Source of the DNA: Spisula solida
Taxonomy: Eukaryota > Mollusca > Bivalvia > Venerida > Mactridae
Assembly (NCBI GenBank): GCA_947247005.1
Contig: OX365949.1
Location: forward strand, 506,001-570,000
Direction of reading: 5' to 3'
Length of the DNA stretch: 64,000 nt
The number at the start of each line of letters is the position of its first letter. Position 1 is the first letter of the stretch. Position numbers and translations under genes: made by a program. Below are positions 12,901 to 24,900 of this stretch, piece after piece. Under the pieces are notes generated by a model. That model did no database searches, was not told the origin of the DNA, and saw nothing but the letters and a program-made list of their open reading frames with translations.

Positions 12901-15900
12901 ATAAAGGACTATCTCACCATGGCGCAGGCAATATTCAGTGTTACTATTCAAGGACATCAGTGTGATATTAACTCAATACATCTATCAATAGATAGCAATT
13001 GTCTGTTGTGTAAATTTGTGTGAAGACGTGATCAATCTATTTCGGCCTTGACCGACTTTCCTTCACAACTGTCTCTTGTTCCCCCTATTTATTCGTTTAT
13101 ATACACCAAAGATGCGGCAGATTAGAAAGCCTTAGGTGTAACGTTTTGTCTGGCAACATAATTATGCCTTTAGGTCCATAACTGCTATAGACGATCTCAA
13201 TAATGTGTTTCTGAACAAGTAATGGATTGCTTCGTATTTATTGTAAGCGGACTGAAGTTACTGGGATATATCGGACTATCATCCACTCTCTGCTATCAGA
13301 CTTTATCTACGAAGGTCATTCATAAAGTTCAAGGACATCTCCTAAAAATTTAGTTAAATATTGACTACAATTCTAAAATTCATACCATAGTTAAATGGCA
13401 TTGTATGAATTTGATTATGGCAAATTAATATTGCGAAGTGAACATATGCGTAAGTTATTTTATACTTAATGTTATTACGTACGTCATCATTCTATGGCCG
13501 GATCTCTTTTGTAAATAGAAAAAATAAACTCGTGATGTTTGTCCTCAAATCCTCAATCTTGTAAAGTAACAACATGATTTAACAGAACACTACGCACAAG
13601 AGTTTCGACGCTCGCCGCCAAAGACGCCAACATCAAATCATACGGAGTACCTCACGGCTATGAGGCACTGCAACAAGCCAGTATATGCATCTACAAATAC
13701 GAGAGGTGTTCAACTTATATTTGAATAGAATTGAATATCAGGTATTTTCATAAATATCACATCGAAATCGAATTGTGTCTATTCAAAAGTGTAAAGTAAT
13801 GTATCAAGAGATTTAAACAACCATTGTATAATGTATATGTAACATCCTAAAAGCAGAATCAACAATTGTATCGAGTGTGTTGATTTTGCATTTTTAAGGC
13901 CAACAACCTCGAAGTGCTGATGCTTACAATTTGCTTCTCTAATCGATATTTCAATATTCCCCAGATTTAAATTATATTGATACTTCATCAGGAGACTTAG
14001 GTATCCACTGTTTGGGTATAATATAATACCCAGTATCATTTATAAGGTACTTAATGGCATATTTTGTATTTTGACAGGAAATTCAGTTTTGGGAAAACAC
14101 CCTGTCTTTGGCATGTTACCAGGAAAAGGACGTGTCACATTTTGGTCACAAAAAAACTTTTAAACATTTTGAATAAATAAAATATGCGTTCACTTTGTCC
14201 ACTTTTCAATGATTTTGAGTGCCGCTTTTCCAAAATATCAGAAACAAGACCTTGTCATGAAAGCGGCCGCGAATACACCAAGCTTAACTAACTCAAACAT
14301 ATGTATATCATCATGACGCTTTCTAAAAAAGCAGACTCTATGTAATAATTTCCTCTAATATAAAATATTGACTCCCAAGGCGCATATACAGCCTCTAAAA
14401 CCTTTGACTGCGCTCTTTGTTTTGCGTGGCATTGAGCTAATGAACACCGCATTTTTATGAAATTATGCATTTAACATTTTCGAAATAATTCGATTGAAAG
14501 TTGCTACTGATACTTACAACTTCGCTGCCATGCAGCCTTGGTTTTTTTATTTGTCCTAGATATCACAGAACCAATGGACATGGCGATTACAGGTTCCGAC
14601 CATTTTTTATGATTTTTGATATTTGGTGCCATTTCGCCAAAACAAGCAGGTGAACGTATATCACCCTTCATATGACAAATATTACTGATTGTCTTCACTG
14701 ACAAGGGTAATTCATAAGATACCAACAATTGATTTGATGCTTCTATAGGGGCACTTTGTCTTAAAAACCAAAACAAAATGCCCTCTACAATATGCTTGGT
14801 TTTGGTTAGAAAAATAATGCAAATATGAAACAAAATGAGTGTATTTACTACTTAACACATTTTCTTACATGGTTCAATAAAAATAAATCGATTTTATTTT
14901 GTTAGCATGGCAAAATTTGATGTTCAGTTTCGTTCAAATATAACACCTCTCGTATATTTGAATTCCTTTCAAATGCTAAGATATTCTGAGAAGTATCAAT
15001 AACACCTACGTTAAGGGCACGGATGGTCATTGTGTTTTTGTTGGATTGGAATGGATCGACAACAGTCCATATAGTCCAGACTTGGCTCTTATGGAATTCG
15101 CCGTCTTTCGCGGTTTGGAAGGGGTAATATGCCGGGAACGATCCGGGGATTCAAATAAACTCAAAGAGAGGTACAAACAATTTTGAAAAGATATCCATGT
15201 CTATGGTGCTGATAGATTTACAATAATTAGATATAGCATGGGAAGGGCAGCATTTTGAAAATATGATATGCTATTTCGACGTTGTCGTCATGACGTTATA
15301 CTTTTATTTGGAGTGCTCCGTAACACTGATTATGTGCAATATCAAAGTTATGTAGAATTATTATATGTGCATATTTTGGCACACTATTTCGAAATCACGA
15401 ATATATATACGTTTTAGGAAACGTCATGTTTATGATTATGTTTGAACGGATATTTCACAAAGATACTTGTCCTATAACCCTCGTATATATCAACGAAGTA
15501 CACTGTGTTGTTCAATTTTGCAACATTACATTTAAATACGATGCGAATAAAAGCAATAAAGAACACTAAAAGTATTCTGGTGTATTTGATGTTTATATGC
15601 TATCTTTAACTACGCTACTTCCAGCAATAAGGTGTTAACCTGAGCAAAAATCATGAAACGTATACTAGTGCAGTGACGTTCCGATAATAAGAACACTTTG
15701 ATTATTTTGAAATCATGCAGATTTTTGGCAGTTTAAGGTCCCAAAATATTGAATTTAGAACAAAAAAGATCCGATAAAAAGACCGATTCGCAATTAAGAT
15801 CACCTTTTTGACTGGTCATATTAGCGGAACTTCACTGTAGAACATAATACAAAATTAGGTATTAAATACTTGGACAAAACAAACAGATAACGGTCAGAAA

Positions 15901-18900
15901 ACTCGGTATTATCATCCGATAAAACCGAGTACCGTACAGCCATTGTGTCTCATTCGGTACACTATTTCGCGGATTTTGTGGAAGACCATGACTATCAATT
16001 TCAGCACCATCACTATTTTCTTTTTAGCGTCCCTTTGAAGTCCACTTATAATCCCACAAAATGACATTTAATGCTGATTTAAAATTAATATACTTCTTTT
16101 ACCAAATTCCACATTTTTTCACGAAATGATTAAACAGTATATATCCGATATGAGTATTGTAATGTTTGATGTTGGATTTCAGTGGTATGTTGTTGGCCTA
16201 CCAGACATTGAAGGCTCTTGATAAAGGTATGGGAGACAACAAACTGAACTTACTGTATTTCTACCTTTACAAAGTATGGAGGTAAGATTACATTACATGT
16301 TTCAATCTGTCTTTTAGCAGCTATAACAACACGTTCAACTAATAGCACTCAAACAGTCAGTCAAACGTAACCGGAATAAGAGTCAGCAGACAACAACATA
16401 CAGTCAACGTTATTTGTTATACACAAATCTCACAGTGCTTACTTCCTCATACAATACAGGTTATTCCTCTGTAAGAGTAAGGGAAGTACTTGCTACATTG
16501 TAAGCAATATAAAATATGTAGTAAAAAGGAAATTACTAACAAGAATGTTTGTCATTGTGGTTGTCAATAGGATTCGTTATGTGTGTTGACTTTTTCATCC
16601 TCTATGTTTGGCTGACAGATTGGACAGACGGTCAAAGTTCCGAGTCGTGTTTTTGTAATTGTTTCATTTCATCTAACTATTCACATTTGTGCTTTTGAAT
16701 GTTCTGCTTCTGTTTCTATGGAGGTCTACTTAGTATGTCCGATTCATTAAAACATATCGTTTAAATAATTATGTTGCAGTGTACGTTTGAACGTTTCATT
16801 GGTCATTGTGATGATCTTAACCTAAATATAATCAGTTTAAGTCGTTTATATATGTTGACCATGTAGCTTTTCGTTGCCAGTTCGTGAATAATTAATGTCG
16901 ATTTGATCACAAAGTATCCCCAAAAGTACTTGTCCGATTAGGTAACGACTTACATTTTATAGTTGCATGAATAATGTGTGGTATGAATGATAATATACTT
17001 GTTATGGTAATTGGTGGTTTATACTTGACCGAATTTTTCAATTATGATAAATAGATTGGTATACATATAATTGATAACTTAATAAAATATCAAAATCAAT
17101 CGACGACAATGATAAAATATTTGCTAAGAGCGATGGAAGACGTTTCTATATTAACACCGCATCACGGAATAAGATCATAAGCAAAAAATCTAGGTTATGT
17201 AGATTTTTTTGTGTACAATGGCTCCCAGTTATTTGACCTCTTCGGGTCACTGTGTACATAAACGTACGCCTATTGTAGTAATGTGTTCTAATGCGTCTTA
17301 TTTCTTATTAGGGCGCTGCGTGACGTAGTGTCTATTGAGCTTTCGAGAACTGACAGACTCTTTCTAAGTCATAAATTAAGATAATTATGATGTAATGCTT
17401 GCTGTGCATATTAATATTTTGTAAAAAGAGTTTGGTGACTTAACACTGACTTTATTTGTACAGTGTTTTTAAAACTAATGCACACTTATCCGAATATGAA
17501 TATTTCAGGCTAACACCTACCTATATGATAGTTTTAGCCATTGGTACAATTATCCTGCCGTATTGCCTGACAGGTCCGCTAAGTACTGGAAGCCTGCAAG
17601 AGATGGCGAGCTGTAAATTAAACTGGTGGAAACATGTATTGTACATCAATAATTATGCAGAACATCCACCGACTTTGGTAAAATGTTTCATTCCTTAGCT
17701 GAAGTAACGGACTAATATATAACTATGTATTTACGCGGATCATTTAAATTGATGTTTACAGTGATTCTTTTTAGGACTTTTGACATCTGAACTTAGTACT
17801 TATAGCGGTTTGGTTGCATTTTCTTGTTCAGTGTAGCGTAAGGCATTGCGCATGACGTTTGCTTGTGGTCTGATTTTTTCGTTTTGTGTTCCTTTGTGCC
17901 TTTGTGTTCCTTCATATTATATACCGGCTCCTATCTAGAGAGTCCGCGTTTTAAATATTAGGATGGTGCAAGTTCGTCCCGTGACTGCAACATATTTAAG
18001 TTGTTTTTTAAGGTGCTACTTGTATAGCTCCCCACCCTAATACTCAGAGCCCGACATGATGGCCTAGTGTCGGGATGATTGGACTAGGCGAGGTTTCCAC
18101 CTGATCGTAATACCTTCAGTGGCTATTATAACCACGAAATATTATTTAAGTTAACGTTGCCATTCGTAAATTAAATCGTTATATCGTCACAAGTTTTACT
18201 GTGTAAATTTAACATTTATTATTCAACTTTAAATATTTTCTTGCAATCAATGTTTATATTTCAGTGCATGGCTTGGACGTGGTACCTGGCGTGTACAATG
18301 CAATTCTTTATGATAAGCCCATTGTTGCTTTTTATACTGTATAAGTAAGTATAAGACTTTACATATGTTTCTTATAAATACACAATAACCTTACCAACTT
18401 TTAACATTTCTATCGAGTTATGCCAAAGGGTCAAAAGTCTGGCTACCTAACAAGATAATATGTTTGAAAACACAAACAATTCACTGTGAGTTAAAATCCC
18501 AACAACGTCTAGATTATTTTTAATATTGCTTAAATTATGTAAATATGTCAATCAATTATCAGAAATAATTTCATAAAAAGTAGACTGGTTGGTTGCCTCC
18601 TTGAATCAGACATAGCGTCTGTATAGACTAGGTCAATGTGTATTGGCTACATGTTTAATATGTAATAAGTATTGTCAACATTAAAGTTGAAACACATCAA
18701 CTTAAACGTTGTAATTGCAATTGATTTACCTGGGTAATCGTTGACATTATCAATTTCGATGTTCGATTTAAGTTAAAGACGGTAAATATTAATCATTAAT
18801 AATTGCAATAATACAATTTGCGTTATAATGTTTGACTTTGATTTCAGATATTACATTATTGGTCTGATAACATGTGGTATAATGATGTTGGTGTGTGTTA

Positions 18901-21900
18901 TGTTACGGGCTTTAATCAGCATCCACTTCAATTTTGACATAAGCATTCACTCTCTTCTCACCAGTGGGTAAGTTCTTGCATGCAACCAATTTTTTAAGTT
19001 ATATTTATTACTGTCATCACATGTGTTTGCAATTTTCTGTAACTATGGTTATGTCTCGATTCTGCTGAGCATGGTCCAGGTTAGATAATTATTTCTTTAG
19101 ATGTTATTCGCTGAAAGAGTTGTCTCCTTTGTGTATTTTAGTCTTATTAAAGATAAGTGTAGTTGCGTATTCTAGGTAAAGCAATGTTTACCGGTACTGA
19201 AATCCGTCTATCAGTCAGTGGTGACTTGATTAACTTTGCTAAGACTCAAATATGCAAAGGTGGCAATTCTTTCTGAAAACAAAATCAATACTACTAAATA
19301 CTTAATATTTATAATTTTTAATTAATCTGTCCGATATTTGAAGTTGAAAACATTATAGGGAATTTAAACTTGCGCTTATCTTGAAATCGATTATTAAGAT
19401 CACTTGAACAAAAACTACGTGCAGTTCCAAAACCTAGGTTAGACCTTTGCAAAATATCATTGGCACACTCCGGTGCAGAACAATGGAACTGGTTTCCTTA
19501 CAATGTAAGAACATCTGCAAATGTCAACTGATTTAATAGCAGCTACTCAAACAAATATCTCTCTCACTAAATGCATACATGAATTATTAGAACCCACCAA
19601 ACTAGTTTTATGCTTCTTTCTTCTTTATGCGATTGGTGACATGATTTAATTTAAGAAATAATGAATACGTAGCTATATAGGCACGTGTTTGGATGCGTAG
19701 TAATTAAATCACGAGTGCGTAGCACGAGTGATTTAATGTACGCATTCAAACGAGTGCCTTTATTTTATAACACAACAAAGCACAGCTCCTATTTATTATT
19801 TCGACTCTAACATCGCCGTTACCGTCACCGTTACGTCATTTGTCATACTATATGACGTCAAACGTGACGTCATCAATCAGCTATATTTTATCGCGGTAAT
19901 AATATAAGGTAAGCCCAATATACGCAAAGAAGGCAAATTCCACGTGCTATGTAAGAATAAAAAATAATGCATTGGTAGCCTTGTTTTATTGCGGTAATAA
20001 AATATAGACCCGAGTTTGGATGCGTAGTAATTAAATCTACGTTTGCGTAGCACGAGTGATTTAATGTTCGAATCCAAACGAGTGCCTATATTTTATAACA
20101 CTACAAAGCACAGTTTCCTATTTATCACTTGGATTGTAACATCGCCAATGCTCTGCAATTTATAACAGAACAAGACAGGTTGACGCCAAACTACTTTCCT
20201 TCCTAGGAACGTTACCGTCACCGTTACGTCATTTGTCATAGTATAAGACGTCGAACGTGACGTTATCAATCAACTATGTTTTAACGTTTAAAATAAAACA
20301 GCAAGTTCAATATAGACAAAGAAGGCGAATCTCGCGTGCTATGTTACAATAGGCTATAACAGTTTATATCATCTACTTAATTATATTTTATATCTTGATT
20401 TTCTTTCAGCTATGTATAGAATTTGATATGTAATAAATGAGAAATAAAGTAATATGTATATGTTTATATTACTTTGCTTTTCATATTAAGTTGGTAAATG
20501 TACAATAGTATGCCAATGTTATATAAAGCTAATAGGGGAGACTGGGTATACCCAACTGTGTGGCCTCTTAAAATAAAGTCTATATCATCATTATTAGTTT
20601 AAGAGTTCCATTCTTTTATAAAACAGTAGCCAGATGACCTTAAAATTAAGAATTATTTAAAGCGCTACACTGCCACTAGTTTACATACAGTATGAGTGAC
20701 TTTACACTTGGATCGGGTAAATACTCGTCTGTAGGGGCAGTATAACCCTTTATCCGTGCGTTAAATGGGCAGTAATTGCACCCACTCTTAGGGATTTTTA
20801 AACATTTATAGTTTAGATGGTCGAATGGTGTACATCACATTGGTATTAAAATATGTACACTCAGGTTTTGATACAACTACATCGGATATACTGACATATT
20901 CATATACTGGCATGATTTTCATGAGTGCAAATGCTTTACAGCGATATTTGTATCTATTCAGTACTAGTATATTGACATATTCGTTACGAGGACATTGTTT
21001 TGGGAACATACAGCGTCGTTGTATCAAGACTGTACATGTTTTTATGCTCGAATTTTGATATTTTGTGTCAATGAAGTGCTTTAGATGAATACGAACATCA
21101 CATGGTACATCCAGCACATACACGACTGGCCTCCTTTGTAATGGGGATACTGGTCGGATATTTTATCTGGAGATGGAAAAGAGACTTCAGTTGTCCAAAG
21201 GTGAGTGGCAAAGTCATCATGGCTCTTTTCCGTTCACGAAAATTTCTTGTCAACGGGAGACGATCCGCTTACGGAATATGAACTTAACAATACGTCAACG
21301 GAGATAATTATTGATATTTTCCCAAGAAACTTGCATATATCGTCCATTGACAGCAAATTCAATATATAGGGTAGCTGTTTTGTTGACCAAATAAGGCAAG
21401 TTGAAGTACCAACGATGACTGTAGCATAACATATTCGCAATACGCATGTATGACGCTTGTTTTTATTTGAAAATATCAAAACGATAATATTACGTCGGAC
21501 AGGGAAGCACTCAGCTTAACCAGCCGAGCAAAGAAAACATAAAAACAAACAAGGCACAATGCCTAACACATAACAGAACTAACCTCAGCGGTCCAAAAGC
21601 TGAATGAACTAGTTCAGCTATCAAAAAGCTGAATGCTCAAGCTGAATGACCTAGTTTTAACAGTTAAACAACTGAAATACCTTGTTGCTTTAGCTGTCTG
21701 AAGTCCTAAAAAGTCAAGTTTATACATGTACTCTTCAAACACCTAAGTGGATAAGGTGTGTGCATACGTAATGAATATTTTACCAAAGTGCATTCAGAAT
21801 GTGATCCATGCTTTATGGAGCACAATGACAATTATACCCAAACATCAACATAAATGTACATTGCCGTTTCCATATTGCCCTTCAAAGCCTCACCATCTCT

Positions 21901-24900
21901 CCATTTCGTTTGTGATTAGTTTTGTTGTATAAAGGGTTTGAGAGATACGTGTACGTTTCTTATTGCCAGTAATACCTGATGATGTTTGTTCAAATTCCTC
22001 ACCCCCCCTGATGACACAGTTAGTAAACAGCTGAATAAAGAAAGAATACTTTGATAACCGGAATTGGCAAGTAATGTTTAACTTGGCTACTGAATATGAC
22101 TGTAAAAGGTTCAAAACTGGGCACATACATATTATCAATTAATTAAATTTATTTCAGAAGTGTGTAATAGTAGGTTGGACTATTTCTCTAGTATTGACTG
22201 GTGTAGTGGTGTTTGGTGGACATTACTATCACAGAACAGGAATGATGCCACCACAACCTGTGTCTGGCGTTATTCATGCCTTAAAATCTACCGTATGGAG
22301 TTTGGCTATCGCGTGGATTATATTTGCTTGTACAACCAACAATGGAGGTATGTTATCATAGGTTTTAACATCGTTTGCCAACCGTAGTTCATGTAGCTGG
22401 ACATAACAACCGATACTAACTTGCATTTCCAAATGTAACTGACAACTTGCGAGACTGACAACTGCTCAACAGTTTAGGAAAAAACTAGATATTTCAGCCG
22501 TTTTATTGTTTAAACTGGGTCATTTAGCTTGACCATTCATCTTTCTGAATGCTTAAAGGGGCTGCCTCACAGATTGGACTAAAAATTTTGTTAGACGTAA
22601 TTTTCATACCTAACCAAGTATTTATGTACTAGAAAGCCACTGACGGTTGCTTTATGAAAGACAAATAAGCAATTTAAATCACTCTTGAAATCGCGCACTC
22701 TGTATGTTTTACTTTTGAAAATAGCTCAGAGTTTCGTTCCGAAATGCTTAGTGAAGTATGTAATTCACACATAGACCAACTGTAACTTCAACAAACTACA
22801 GCGTAAACATCAGTGAGGTATTCGGTTCGTTTTGCAATTCGTTTTCATCGAATACAATCGAAATTCTTGCAATTTAAGTGATAGCAAGGTTAATTCTATA
22901 GGGTATTAATACCCTATAGAATTATGGATGTAACAATGCTAAATAAATAGAAAATGCCAATGTTTCGCTAGTTATTTTTATGTCAGTGTGGTTGTTTATG
23001 GCATATAAATGCAACTTTACAAGAATTACACAAATATTTGACAATTTTATTTTATTTTTGCAATACACCAATATGTGAGGCAGCACCTTTAAACTAGTTC
23101 ATTCAGAGTTTCGACAGCTGGGACTTTGGGCGGATCTTTTACTCGTTCAGTTTTGTGTTTGGCATTGTGCCTTGTATGTTTTTATATGTTTTATGTGCTC
23201 GGCTGTTTGAGTGCCGCCTTCCCCGTCTGACTCAATATTATCTTTTTACCACTTGCACAAATCCGCCGTAATTTTAAAGATACCTCATTGGAATTCAAAT
23301 ATTATGCTTGGCAAATGAAATGATTTGTGATTTTTTTTTATGATTTGGTTTGTAATGTGTATGCATTACATTGTGGACAAATACGTTGCAATCTACAATA
23401 TATTTATTTCTTCCGTACACATATAATGCATGTTTGAATATCTGGTTTACCGTCCAGTTAGGGTAATAAGACACAGTAGTTGAGTCCACTAAAATATTAC
23501 GGTGTAAGGCTTATCCAGACATTTACAATTTCAATGCAAAACTAAAATACTTCACCTGTGCAGGCAATGGTTGTAATATTTTGTGTACACATAAAAAGCG
23601 TTATTTCCAGATTATCCTAACTGCATTGTATTGGTATTCTTTGCCTTTTTAAATGAATAAAATATTGAAAACTTTGATATCACTTTCTAACTATGTTAAA
23701 AGATAGCTGAATGGCACAGCCTCAACAAGCGGAGTGCCCTAGCTGAATGGCCCAGCCTCAACAAGCGGAGTGCCCTAGCTGAATGGCCCAGCCTCAACAA
23801 GCGGAGTGCCCTAGCTGAATGGCCCAGCCTCAACAAGCGGAGTGCCCTAGCTGAATGGCCAAGCCTCAACAAGCTGAGTGTCCTAGCTGAATGGCCCCGC
23901 CTCAACAAGCTGAGTGCCCTAGCTGAATGGCACAGCCTCAACAAGCGGAGTGCCCTAGCTGAATGGCACAGCCTCAACAAGTTGAGTGCCCTAGCTGAAT
24001 GGCACAGCCTCAACAAGCGGAGTGCCCTAGCTGAATGGCACAGCCTCAACAAGCGGAGTGCCCTAGCTGAATGGCCCAGCCACAACAAGTTGAGTGCCCT
24101 AGCTGAATGGCACAGCCTCAATAAGCGGAGTGCCCTAGCTGAATGGCCCAGCCTCAACAAGTTAAGTGCCCTAGCTGAATGGCACAGCTTCAACAAGCGG
24201 AGTGCCCTAGCTGAATGGCACAGTCTCAACAAGTTGAGTGCCCTAGCTGAATGGCACAGCCTCAACAAGCGGAGTGCCCTAGCTGAATGGCACAGCCTCA
24301 ACAAGTTGAGTGCCCTAGCTGAATGGCACAGCCTCAACAAGTTGAGTGCCCTAGCTGAATGGCACAGCCTCAACAAGCGGAGTGCCCTAGCTGAATGGCC
24401 CAGCCTCAACATGCGGAGTGCCCTAGCTGAATGGCCCAGCCTCAACAAGCGGAGTGCCCTAGCTGAATGGCCCAGCCTCAACAAGCGGAGTGCCCTAGCT
24501 GAATTGCCCAGCCTCAACAATCGGAGTGCCCTAGCTGAATGGCACAGCCTCAACAAGCGGAGTGCCCTAGCTGAATGGCCCAGCCTCAACAAGTTGAGTG
24601 CCCTAGCTGAATGGCCCAGCCTCAACAAGCGGAGTGCCCTAGCTGAATGACCCAGCCTCAACAAGCGGAGTGCCCTAGCTGAATGGCACAGCCTCAACAA
24701 GCGGAGTGCCTCTGACTTACACTATATCAGACTATAGGGGAAACAAAGGCATCTGATATTTCAGTCATGTGTATTTTATTGTAGGATGGATAAATACGTT
24801 GTTGTCGTGGAAACTGTTTGTTCCTCTCAGTAGATTGACGTATTGTGTCTTCCTGGTCCATCCTTTGGTGATATTGTTGTACAATGAGAACAATCAGACA

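Noticed and set aside
23696..24700. 334-codon open frame on the minus strand (and 222 on the plus strand)
   Set aside because: A by-product of a 36-bp tandem repeat without stops; 36 is a multiple of three, and the opposite strand is open too.
23700..24710. CRISPR-like array
   Set aside because: Units are contiguous tandem copies with no unique spacers, and the window is animal nuclear DNA.
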